Shown here piece by piece: positions 48,502 through 56,937 of a DNA stretch of 64,000 nt. Location of the stretch: assembly GCA_964472135.1 (NCBI GenBank), contig CAYYJB010000001.1, positions 69,692-133,691 on the forward strand, given 5' to 3'. Position 1 is the first letter of the stretch; each line of letters starts with the position of its first letter. The DNA is from JAUREX01 sp964472135 (GTDB lineage: Bacteria; Pseudomonadota; Alphaproteobacteria; Rhodobacterales; Rhodobacteraceae). Made by a program: the position numbers and the translations under genes. The notes beneath the pieces were generated by a model. The model was not told the origin of the DNA. It worked only from the letters and a program-made list of their open reading frames with translations, and made no database searches.

Positions 48502-49713
48502 ATGACACCCTTGACGACGACCGACGGCGAAAAGGACCTGCCGCGCTATTTTCCCACCGTCTTCTCGCTCGTCCGGCGGGGCCTCGAACACGGCCGGCTC
48601 GATTTCGTGCTGCCTGACGGGCGCGTCTTCAGGGCCGAGGGGCGCCGGCCCGGATCGGTCGCCAGGGTCGAGATCGTGAACCCCGACACCTTCGCACGCC
48701 TCGTGCGCGACGGCGACCTCGGCTTTTGCGAGGCCTATCTCGACGGCTGGTGGACGACCCCCGACCTCATGGCCTTCATGGACCTTGTTCACGAACGCAA
48801 CGAGGCGGTCTACGACGGCTTCCCGGGCGCGGGGCTCGTGCGCGCGTTCGAGCGGCTGCGCTTCTGGCTGCGGTCGAACACCAAGGCGGGGTCGAAGAAG
48901 AACATCGCCCACCACTATGATCTCGGAAACGATTTCTATCGTCTCTGGCTCGACGACACGATGACCTATTCCTCGGCCCTCTTCACCACCGGGCAGGAAT
49001 CGCTCGAGGCCGCGCAGCGCGCGAAATACGCCTCGATCGTCGACCGGATGGGCGCGCAACCGGGCGATCATGTGCTCGAGATCGGCTGCGGCTGGGGCGG
49101 GTTCGCCGAATACGCGGCCGCCGAGCGGGGCTTGCGCGTCACGGGTCTGACCATCTCGCGCGCGCAGTACGAATTTGCGGTTGAGCGCCTCGCGCGCGCC
49201 GGCCTCTCGGACCGGGTGGAATTCCGCCTGCAGGATTACCGCGACGAGCGCGGGCAATATGACGGCATCGCCAGCATCGAGATGTTCGAGGCGGTCGGCG
49301 AGCGCTACTGGCCGACCTATTTCGAGGCCATCCGCGAGCGGCTGAAGCCCGGGCGCAATGCCGCGCTCCAGATCATCACGGTTGAGGATGCGCGCTTTGA
49401 GGTCTATCGCAAAAGCGTTGACTTCATTCAGAAATATATCTTCCCAGGCGGCATGCTGCCGTCGCCCTCCGCGCTGCGCCGCGAGGTCGAGGCGGCGGGC
49501 CTGCGCCTGATCGGCTCGATCGAGTTCGCCGACAGCTACAGCCAGACCCTGCGCCGCTGGCACGACGTCTTCAACGCCCGCTGGGACGAGGTGCAGGGCC
49601 TTGGCTTCGACGACCGCTTTCGCCGCATGTGGAACCTTTACCTCGCGGCCTGCGCTGGGGCGTTCCGCGGCGGGCGCTGCGATGTCACGCAGGTGACGCT
49701 GACGCGCGCCTGA
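48502..49713 (+). CDS. cfa: Cyclopropane-fatty-acyl-phospholipid synthase family methyltransferase
   Basis: SAM-dependent enzyme of 403 aa that modifies acyl chains of membrane phospholipids. SAM-binding motif VLEIGCGWGG is at 191-200, the family stretch NIAHHYDLGNDFY at 134-146 and the QKYIFPGGMLPS motif near 313-324. It follows the photolyase gene by 71 bases. A tract at 49405-49447 that encodes the IFPGG region is AT-richer than its surroundings. It could also be a furan fatty acid or related methyltransferase of the same fold. Confidence 0.9.
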   Translation: MTPLTTTDGEKDLPRYFPTVFSLVRRGLEHGRLDFVLPDGRVFRAEGRRPGSVARVEIVNPDTFARLVRDGDLGFCEAYLDGWWTTPDLMAFMDLVHERNEAVYDGFPGAGLVRAFERLRFWLRSNTKAGSKKNIAHHYDLGNDFYRLWLDDTMTYSSALFTTGQESLEAAQRAKYASIVDRMGAQPGDHVLEIGCGWGGFAEYAAAERGLRVTGLTISRAQYEFAVERLARAGLSDRVEFRLQDYRDERGQYDGIASIEMFEAVGERYWPTYFEAIRERLKPGRNAALQIITVEDARFEVYRKSVDFIQKYIFPGGMLPSPSALRREVEAAGLRLIGSIEFADSYSQTLRRWHDVFNARWDEVQGLGFDDRFRRMWNLYLAACAGAFRGGRCDVTQVTLTRA

Positions 49714-49802
49714 CGCCTTCGACCGCGCTTCCCCGCCCGCCCACGGGTTGAGTTCGCGCCGCCCCCGGCCTAGAAGGAAGCGTCCAGCCGAGGGATCATT
49801 CG

Positions 49803-50834
49803 ATGCGCCTTGCCCGCGATCTTGCCGACGCCGTCGGCCGCACCCCCCTGATCCGCCTGCGCGCGGCGAGCGAGGCGACCGGCTGCGAGATCCTCGGCAA
49901 GGCGGAGTTCCTGAACCCCGGCCAGTCGGTCAAGGATCGCGCGGCCCTCTGGATCATCCGCGACGCGGTGGCGCGCGGCGCGCTGCGCCCCGGCGGCACC
50001 ATCGTCGAGGGCACGGCCGGCAACACCGGCATCGGGCTGGCGCTTGTGGGCGCGTCGATGGGCTTTCGCACCGTCATCGTCATCCCCGAGACGCAGAGCC
50101 AGGAAAAGAAGGACATGCTGCGGCTCGCGGGCGCCGAACTCGTCGAGGTGCCGGCCGCCCCCTATCGCAACCCCGACAACTATGTCCGCTATTCCGGCCG
50201 CCTTGCCGAGCGTCTGGCGCAGACCGAGCCCAACGGCGCGATCTGGGCCAACCAGTTCGACAATGTCGCCAACCGCCAGGCCCATATCGACTCGACCGGC
50301 CCCGAGATCTGGGAGCAGACGGGCGGGCGCGTCGATGGCTTCGTCTGCGCCGTGGGCTCGGGCGGCACGATTGCGGGCGTCGCGATGGCGCTGCAACCCA
50401 AGGGCGTGCGGATCGGCCTTGCCGATCCCGAGGGCGCGGCGCTCTGCAGCTATTACACGACGGGCGAGTTGAAGGCGGAGGGCTCCTCGATCACCGAGGG
50501 GATCGGGCAGGGGCGCATCACCGCCAACCTCGAGGGCTTCCGCCCCGACATGGCCTGGACCATCCCCGACAGCGAGGCGCTGCCCATCGTGTTCGATCTG
50601 CTCGCGCATGAGGGGCTCTGCCTCGGCGGGTCGTCGGGCATCAACATCGCGGGCGCCATGCGGATGGCGCGCGCGCTGGGCCCGGGGCACACGATCGTCA
50701 CCATCCTGTGCGATTACGGCACGCGCTATCAGTCGAAGCTCTTCAACCCCGAGTTCCTGCGCGCGCGGAACCTGCCCGTGCCGGGCTGGCTCGACCGGCC
50801 GGCGCGGGCGCTGCCTGACGTGCGCGCCGGCTGA
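49803..50834 (+). CDS. Cysteine synthase A-like PLP enzyme
   Basis: PLP enzyme of 343 aa of the cysteine synthase fold. The PLP lysine is K44 in NPGQSVKDRA and the phosphate or substrate loop is GTAGNTGIG at 70-78, with GSGGTIAG later. The GTAGNTG form with the QANQFDN-like stretch resembles the eukaryotic and proteobacterial Cds1-type group, some of which act as cysteine desulfhydrases, so the direction of the reaction is uncertain. It overlaps the channel gene by one base. Confidence 0.88.
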   Translation: MRLARDLADAVGRTPLIRLRAASEATGCEILGKAEFLNPGQSVKDRAALWIIRDAVARGALRPGGTIVEGTAGNTGIGLALVGASMGFRTVIVIPETQSQEKKDMLRLAGAELVEVPAAPYRNPDNYVRYSGRLAERLAQTEPNGAIWANQFDNVANRQAHIDSTGPEIWEQTGGRVDGFVCAVGSGGTIAGVAMALQPKGVRIGLADPEGAALCSYYTTGELKAEGSSITEGIGQGRITANLEGFRPDMAWTIPDSEALPIVFDLLAHEGLCLGGSSGINIAGAMRMARALGPGHTIVTILCDYGTRYQSKLFNPEFLRARNLPVPGWLDRPARALPDVRAG

Positions 50835-53215
50835 TGGCGTTGCTGCGCGCCCTCGGCGCGATCGTGTGGCTCGTGCTTGTCGCGAGTTTCGGATCGGTTG
50901 CTCCGACGGCCGCGCAGGCGCCCGAGGTCGCCGCCTTCGATGCCGACGCCTGGAGCGCCTTCGCCGCTCGAGCAGAGGCGCGCATCGGCGATGCCGACAC
51001 CGGGACCGACGCGCTGCGCACCCTGCGGGCCGAAATCGCCGACTGGCGCGCGCGCCTGCTCGCGGCGCAGGCCGCGAACCGCACCCGGCTAGAGACGCTG
51101 CGCGGCCAGATCGCCGCCCTTGGCCCGCCGCCCGCCGAGGGCACGACCGAGGCGCCCGAGATCGCGACGCGGCGGGCCGAACTGGACGCCCAGCTCCGGC
51201 GGCTCGAGGCACCTGCCATCGCCGCCGAAGAGGCATGGCGGCGTGCCGATGGATTGATCGGCGAAATCGACCGCCTGTTGCGCGACCGTCAGGCGGCCGC
51301 GCTCATGACGCTCGGGCCGAGCCCGCTCAACCCGCTCAACTGGCAACCCGCGATCGTGGCGCTCTCGGACGGTATCGGCGCTCCGCTGGCCGAGATCCGG
51401 AGCGATCTGTCAAGCCCCGCAGGCCGCGCCGAGGCGCTGAACAACCTGCCCGTCGCGCTCGGCTTTGCCATTCTCGCGGTCGTGCTCGTGCAGCGGGGGC
51501 GGCGCTGGATGGGCCGGCTGCGCGGCGCGATCGATGTGCGGTCCGCGCCACGCTGGCGCGGCATCCTGATGGCGCCCGCTTCGCTCGCGCAGGTGATCGT
51601 GCCGACCCTCGGCGTCCTTGCGGGCGTCATCGCCCTTGGCGAGACCGGTCTTGGCGGTGCCGCCACGGACGAACTTCTCTCGGTGCTGCCGGTTGCGGGC
51701 GCAGCGCTCTTTACCGCGCTCTGGCTGGCCGAGCGCGTCTTTCCCCAGCCCGGCACGGATGAGCCGCACCTGCCGCTGTCGGAGGATGCGCAGGTGCGGG
51801 GGCGCCTTCTTGTCGTGATGGTCGGCTGGATCCTTGCGGCTGATCTGCTGCTCGGGACGCTCATCGCGCCGCGCGGGGGGACAGGCGTTGCGGGCGTGGC
51901 CGCCGTCCTCGATTTTCCGCTGATCGTCCTCGGTGGGATCGTGCTGTGGCGGTTCGGCCGCATCCTGCGGCTCGCGCCGGCCGATGGGGCCGAGGCCGGC
52001 GCCGACGCCGGCGCGCCCACGGCCGAGGGCATGCCGCTGCGCGACCGGCTGGTGCGCCTCTTTGGCTTTGGCGCACGGGCCGCAGGCGCGCTGGCGCCCG
52101 TGCTCGGTGCGCTTGGCTATCTCGAGGCGGCGGGGATGCTCGTGATCTCGTCTTTCCTCTCGCTCGGGCTGGCGGGGCTCGTGATCGTCTTCCAGCGCCT
52201 GCTCGCGCGGCTCGCGCTCGCGCTGGCGGCGCAGGCGGGTGTGCGCGATCAGGGGGGCGAGGCGGCGGCGGGGTTGCTGCCCGTGCTGATCGGCTCCCTC
52301 CTGATCCTTGGGTCGCTGCCGCTCTTTGCCCTGATCTGGGGGGCGCAGGCGACCGACCTGGCCGAGATCCGCGATCGCTTCCTCGCTGGTGTCCCGGTCG
52401 GCAACACGCGCATCTCGCCTACCGCGCTCATCTGGTTCGCGGTGGTCTTCGGCGCGATCTACAGCGCCACCCGCCTCGTGCAGGCGGGGCTGCGCAGTTC
52501 GGTCCTGCCGCGGACATCGCTCGATCAGGGTGGGCAGACCGCGATCGTGGCGGGGGTTGGCTATGTCGGCATCTTCCTTGCGGCCATCGCGGGCATCAGC
52601 GCGGCTGGGTTCGATCTGTCGTCGCTCGCGATCGTGGCGGGCGCGCTGTCGGTCGGCATTGGCTTCGGGTTGCAGAACATCGTCTCGAACTTCGTCGCGG
52701 GCATCATCCTGCTGATCGAGCGGCCGGTCTCCGAGGGCGACTGGATCGAGGTCGGCGGCGTGCAGGGGATCGTGCGTTCAATCTCGGTCCGCTCCACCCG
52801 GATCGAGACCTTCGACCGGACCGACGTGATCGTGCCCAACGCCGACCTGATCTCGAATCAGGTCACGAACTGGACGCATTTCAATCAGTCGGGTCGGCTG
52901 ATCGTGCCCGTGGGCGTGGCCTACGGCACCGATACCCGCCGTGTCGCCGACATCCTGACCGAGATCGCGCGCGCAACACCCGGCCTGCTTGCCCAGCCCG
53001 CGCCGATGGCCATCTTTGCCGGCTTCGGGCCGAGCAGCCTCGATTTCGAGTTGCGCGTGTTCCTGCGCGACGTCAACACCTCGGTCGTGACGCGCTCCGA
53101 GATCAACCACGCCATCGCCCACCGCTTCGCGCAGGCCGGGATCGAGATCCCCTTTCCCCAGCGCGAGGTGTGGCTGCGCACCCCCGCCGCCCATACGACC
53201 GAGGCCAGGACATGA
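50834..53215 (+). CDS. MscS-family mechanosensitive channel with DUF3772-type N-terminus
   Basis: Inner-membrane channel of 793 aa. Signal peptide residues 1-27, then a periplasmic helical domain (about 30-180) rich in coiled coil (RLETLRGQIAALG). Multiple membrane helices follow from about 205. The MscS pore helix is near residues 600-622 (ALSVGIGFGLQNIVSNFVAG), followed by the beta domain (EGDWIEVGGVQGIVRSISVR). It is the large MscK/YbdG-like type. The start codon overlaps the cysteine synthase stop by one base, and its end overlaps the editing protein by 4 bases. Confidence 0.9.
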   Translation: MALLRALGAIVWLVLVASFGSVAPTAAQAPEVAAFDADAWSAFAARAEARIGDADTGTDALRTLRAEIADWRARLLAAQAANRTRLETLRGQIAALGPPPAEGTTEAPEIATRRAELDAQLRRLEAPAIAAEEAWRRADGLIGEIDRLLRDRQAAALMTLGPSPLNPLNWQPAIVALSDGIGAPLAEIRSDLSSPAGRAEALNNLPVALGFAILAVVLVQRGRRWMGRLRGAIDVRSAPRWRGILMAPASLAQVIVPTLGVLAGVIALGETGLGGAATDELLSVLPVAGAALFTALWLAERVFPQPGTDEPHLPLSEDAQVRGRLLVVMVGWILAADLLLGTLIAPRGGTGVAGVAAVLDFPLIVLGGIVLWRFGRILRLAPADGAEAGADAGAPTAEGMPLRDRLVRLFGFGARAAGALAPVLGALGYLEAAGMLVISSFLSLGLAGLVIVFQRLLARLALALAAQAGVRDQGGEAAAGLLPVLIGSLLILGSLPLFALIWGAQATDLAEIRDRFLAGVPVGNTRISPTALIWFAVVFGAIYSATRLVQAGLRSSVLPRTSLDQGGQTAIVAGVGYVGIFLAAIAGISAAGFDLSSLAIVAGALSVGIGFGLQNIVSNFVAGIILLIERPVSEGDWIEVGGVQGIVRSISVRSTRIETFDRTDVIVPNADLISNQVTNWTHFNQSGRLIVPVGVAYGTDTRRVADILTEIARATPGLLAQPAPMAIFAGFGPSSLDFELRVFLRDVNTSVVTRSEINHAIAHRFAQAGIEIPFPQREVWLRTPAAHTTEART

Positions 53216-53931
53216 CCGATCCCGTCTTTCGCACCGCTCCCTACCTGTCGACGCTGCGCACCCGCATCCTTGCCCTGACCGAAGAGGGCGGCATCATTCC
53301 CGCCGCCTCGAACTTCTATCCGACCGGGGGCGGCCAGCCGGGCGATTCGGGCCATCTCTCATGGGATGGCGGGCGCGTCGCCATCGCGACGACGCTGAAG
53401 GGCGAGGGGGGCGGCATCGTCCTCTTGCCCGCCGAACCGGGTGGGCTGCCACCTATCGGCGCCGAGGTCGAGCTTGCGTTGAACTGGGGCCGGCGCCACG
53501 CGCACATGCGCATGCACACCGCGTTGCACCTGCTGTCGGTCGTCGTGCCGCTGCCCGTCACCGGCGGCGCCATTGCCGAGGGGCGCGGTCGACTCGATTT
53601 CGACATGCCCGACCCACCCGGCGATGGCTACCGGATCGAGCGCGACCTCAATGCGCTGATCGCGCGCGACCTGCCGGTCACCGACGACTGGATCACGGAT
53701 GCCGAGCTCGAGGCCAACCCGGGCCTCGTCAAGACGATGTCGGTGCGCCCGCCGACGGGGCAGGGGCGGGTGCGGCTGGTGCGGATCGGGCAGGGGGCCG
53801 AGCAGGTTGACCTCCAGCCCTGCGGCGGCACCCATGTCGCCAGAACCGGCGAGATCGGCGTCGTGAGCGTGGCGAAGATCGAGAACAAGGGCCGTCAGAA
53901 CAGGCGCATCACGCTCGAACTTCAGGTCTGA
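53212..53931 (+). CDS. Alanyl-tRNA editing protein, AlaX-like
   Basis: Free-standing editing domain of 239 aa that hydrolyses mischarged Ser- or Gly-tRNA(Ala). Zinc ligands are H102 and H106 (HTALH) and C204 and H208 (CGGTH); all four are intact. YPTGGGQPGDSG at 36-47 is the usual N-terminal motif. The start overlaps the mechanosensitive channel gene by 4 bases. The end overlaps the AI-2E-type gene by 23 bases (convergent). Confidence 0.92.
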   Translation: MTDPVFRTAPYLSTLRTRILALTEEGGIIPAASNFYPTGGGQPGDSGHLSWDGGRVAIATTLKGEGGGIVLLPAEPGGLPPIGAEVELALNWGRRHAHMRMHTALHLLSVVVPLPVTGGAIAEGRGRLDFDMPDPPGDGYRIERDLNALIARDLPVTDDWITDAELEANPGLVKTMSVRPPTGQGRVRLVRIGQGAEQVDLQPCGGTHVARTGEIGVVSVAKIENKGRQNRRITLELQV

Positions 53932-55078
53932 GGGGCGGTGCCTTCGCGTCCTCTTCGAGCGTGCCGTCGAGCGTCGGTCGCGTGTCCGGCACCCCGTCGC
54001 GCGACAGCAGCACCGCCAGCGGGCGCAGCCCCTCGACATGGGCGCACACGATCATCAGCGCAACCATGATCGGCACGGCGAGGAACATCCCCGCCACCCC
54101 CCACACCGCCGCCCAGAAGGCAAGCGAGAGCAGGATCCCGAAGGAGGAAAGCCGAAGCGCGCGGCCGAGCAGCAGCGGATCGAGCACCATCCCCACCACG
54201 AACTGGATCGAGGTCAGCGTCGCCATAAGACCAAGCGTCAGCACCGTGTCGCCAGTCTGGACATAGCCCACCAGCGTTGCCGCGATCGTGGCGACGATTG
54301 AGCCGACATTGGGGATGAAATTCAGCACGAAGGTCAGCACACCGACGGCAAGCGCCAGTTCCAGCCCGAACGTCGTCATCGCGAGGAAGGCGAGCGCGCC
54401 CGTCACGGCGCTGACCAGCGTCTTGACCAGAAGATATCGGTTCACCCGGTGGATGATCGAACCGATGACCTTCTCGGCCTGGCGCGCGCGTGCCGGATCG
54501 CCGAAAAGCTGCGTCAGCTTGGCCGAGAAGAACAGCCGCTCGGCAAAGAGGAACCCGACAAACAGCACGATCAGCACGACCCCCGAGAGGATCCCGCTCG
54601 CCTGTCCGGCCAGGGTCCGCAGATAGTCGGCCACCCGGAACTGCTGCATCGAGAGCAGCACCGCCGCCTCGACATCCTCGCCCATCCACGAGAATAGCTC
54701 CGCCACCGCGCGCTGCGCGGGGTCGGTGTATTGCGCGACCGTCGTCACCACCGTGTTGGCCTGCGACAGGAAGAGGCCCGCGAGCGCGAACAGGAAACTC
54801 GCGATGATGCCGAGTGCCACGATGCTGGCTGCGACCGGCGGGATGCGCAGCCGCCCGATCCGCGCCCCGCCGACCCAGCGGATCACATCCGAGGTCAGGC
54901 TGAAGAGGATGATCGCGATCACGAGCGATATGAGGATGAAGCGCGCCTGCACCAGCAGGAACAGCACCACCGCGAAGGCGATGATGCCGAGCAGCCACGC
55001 CTGAAGCCGCGACCCGGAAACGACCATGCGCCCGGGGCTCTCGGCGGCGCGCGCAACCAGATCCTGATCCCCGGGCAT
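53909..55078 (-). CDS. AI-2E-family transporter
   Basis: Membrane protein of 389 aa with about eight helices. The family pattern is present: an N-terminal helix pair, a central soluble loop (residues about 95-150, AQYTDPAQRAVAELFSWMGE), and the VNFVLNFIPNVGS-type motif (FVLNFIPNVGSIVATIAA). The C-terminus is polar. The ATG at 55078 follows AGGGATGGGTG; a GTG at 55081 is possible. Despite the family name most members have unknown substrates, and some are Na+/H+ antiporters. Confidence 0.88.
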   Translation of the reverse strand: MPGDQDLVARAAESPGRMVVSGSRLQAWLLGIIAFAVVLFLLVQARFILISLVIAIILFSLTSDVIRWVGGARIGRLRIPPVAASIVALGIIASFLFALAGLFLSQANTVVTTVAQYTDPAQRAVAELFSWMGEDVEAAVLLSMQQFRVADYLRTLAGQASGILSGVVLIVLFVGFLFAERLFFSAKLTQLFGDPARARQAEKVIGSIIHRVNRYLLVKTLVSAVTGALAFLAMTTFGLELALAVGVLTFVLNFIPNVGSIVATIAATLVGYVQTGDTVLTLGLMATLTSIQFVVGMVLDPLLLGRALRLSSFGILLSLAFWAAVWGVAGMFLAVPIMVALMIVCAHVEGLRPLAVLLSRDGVPDTRPTLDGTLEEDAKAPPLRPEVRA

Positions 55079-55212
55079 CACCCATCCCTAAAAAATCGCC
55101 CCGAGGATGCCGCGATGGAGCGGGTTGCGCAAGGGCCGGGCGCCATTTTCCGTCCGGCGACGCTGCCCGACCACGGCGTGGCCCGGAACTCGGGAACACT
55201 GACCCCTTGGGA

Positions 55213-55671
55213 TCAGCCCGGGATGGCCGGGGAGAAGGCGTGACCCTCGGGTGCAAGGATCGTGCATTCGCGCAGGCCGTGGGGCTTGGTCGCCGGCGGC
55301 TCGAGCAGCACCCCACCCGCCGCCTCGGCGCGCCGGGCGGCACCGTCGGGATCGATCCCGAAGAGATAAAATTGCAGCCCGCTGCCGCGCGGCGCGCCCT
55401 CGGGCAGGAGCGCGTGAAGCGGGTGGCGCGCGAAGGTCCGGTCGGCATGGAGCTGGATCAGCGCCCCGTCATGGTCAAGAAGCGCGAAATCGGCCGAGAC
55501 GCGATGAGAGCGCAACCCGAACACCTCCGCCATGAAGCGGACCATGGCTGGAACGTCGCGGACGATGAGGTTCACGCCGACACCGCGCAGCCGGTGGGCA
55601 AAGACGGTGGCGGGCACGGTTTCGAGATCGGATGCCGGCTCGGCCATCGGATCGGAAGAAGGGCCGGACAT
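55213..55671 (-). CDS. VOC-family (glyoxalase/dioxygenase fold) protein
   Basis: Small protein of 152 aa. An N-terminal tail of about 28 residues precedes one VOC unit (VGVNLIVRDVPAMVRFMAEVFG ... ALIQLHADRTF ... GLQFYLFGIDPDGAARRAEAAG ... ECTILAPEGHAFS). The metal ligands appear partly kept (H in QLHAD, E in RECTI). The ATG at 55671 follows GAGGAG. Members are lyases, dioxygenases or antibiotic-binding proteins; the role here is unknown. A small hairpin (55199-55216) overlaps its end. Confidence 0.75.
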   Translation of the reverse strand: MSGPSSDPMAEPASDLETVPATVFAHRLRGVGVNLIVRDVPAMVRFMAEVFGLRSHRVSADFALLDHDGALIQLHADRTFARHPLHALLPEGAPRGSGLQFYLFGIDPDGAARRAEAAGGVLLEPPATKPHGLRECTILAPEGHAFSPAIPG

Positions 55672-55869
55672 GTCGGGCGCTCCTCTGCGGCTGGTCGGGT
55701 GCGTGCTCGGGCCGTGGACGGCGCAAGACGGCGTAGCGCGCGGCGGGGCGAGCGTCAACGAACCGGCGGGATCGGCGGCCGCCGTGGGGCCGATGCCGCC
55801 CATCTGCCCTTGCCGCCGAGGATGTGAGAAGGTCTCATCGATCAGGGAATCACCCGACCGGAGCCGGCT

Positions 55870-56868
55870 ATGACCGCACGCCCCCCCGCATCGCCGGTTC
55901 CGCCGCTGCCGCGTCCGTCCGTGGCGCCGGGGGGCGGGGGATGGCGACGCACCCCACCCGCGATCTTTCCGGCGATCCTCGGCCTCTGGGGGATCGGGCT
56001 CGGCTGGCGCGCGGCGGGCGAGGCGGCGGGGTTCGGCCCGGCGCCGGGCGAGGTGATCCTCGGCGCGGTGTTCCTGCTGTGGCTCGGCGCGCTTCTTGCC
56101 TATGGCGCCAAGGTCGCGCGCCGGCCGGGCGTGCTCGCCGAAGAGGTGCGGGTGCTGCCGGGGCAATCGGGGCTCGCGGCGCTCGGGATGGCGACGATGG
56201 CGGGGGCGGGGGGCGTGCTGCCCCATGCGCCGGGCATCGGGGCGGCGATGCTGGTTGCCGGTTTCGTCGCGCATGTGGCGCTGGCGGTCGTGATGGCGCG
56301 GCGGCTGCTTGCCGCCCCGCCCGAGGGGCGCGCCTTCAACCCGGTCTGGCACATGATCTTCGTCGGCCCGATTCTGGCCGTCGCCCCCGCCGCCGCGCTC
56401 GGGTTCGGGCTGGCGGCCGCCGCGATCCTTGCGGTGACGCTGGCCAATGCGGTCGTGCTCTGGCTCGCGGGCGGCCGGGCGCTCGCGCGTGCGCGCCCGC
56501 CGGGCCCGCTCAGGCCGACGCTCGCGATCCACCTCGCGCCCGCAAGCCTTGCGGTCATCGGCGCCCTCGCGGTCGGGGCGGGCTGGCTCGTGCCGGTCGC
56601 GGCGGTCTGGACGCTCGGGCTGCTGGTCGCGCTGCTGGCCTCGGCGCGCTGGCTGACGGCGGCGGGGTTCTCGCCGATGTGGGGGGCGTTCACCTTTCCG
56701 CTCGCGGCGGCGGCGCGCGCGCTGATCGAGGCGGGCGGGGCCTTTGCCGTCGCGGGGGCACTTGCGCTCGCGCTCGCGACGCTGATCGTGCCGTGGATCG
56801 CGCTGCGGATCCTGCGGATGTGGGCCGACGGCACGCTGGCCGAGCGCACGAACGCCGCCACCGCCTGA
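55870..56868 (+). CDS. SLAC1/TehA-type transporter (TDT family)
   Basis: Integral membrane protein of 332 aa with about ten helices. The opening after a Pro-rich tail (PPAIFPAILGLWGIGLGWRA) is the first helix of the TehA/SLAC1 fold, and the WHMIFVGPILAVAP and MWGAFTFPLAA motifs fit the conserved pore helices. Relatives carry tellurite, C4-dicarboxylates, sulfite or anions. It stands alone, divergent from the VOC gene and upstream of guaB. Confidence 0.87.
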   Translation: MTARPPASPVPPLPRPSVAPGGGGWRRTPPAIFPAILGLWGIGLGWRAAGEAAGFGPAPGEVILGAVFLLWLGALLAYGAKVARRPGVLAEEVRVLPGQSGLAALGMATMAGAGGVLPHAPGIGAAMLVAGFVAHVALAVVMARRLLAAPPEGRAFNPVWHMIFVGPILAVAPAAALGFGLAAAAILAVTLANAVVLWLAGGRALARARPPGPLRPTLAIHLAPASLAVIGALAVGAGWLVPVAAVWTLGLLVALLASARWLTAAGFSPMWGAFTFPLAAAARALIEAGGAFAVAGALALALATLIVPWIALRILRMWADGTLAERTNAATA

Positions 56869-56937
56869 GGGCTTGCCAACCCCGGCCCCGCATGCGAAGG
56901 GGGTCCGCCAAACGCCACCCCGACACGGAGGTGCCCG

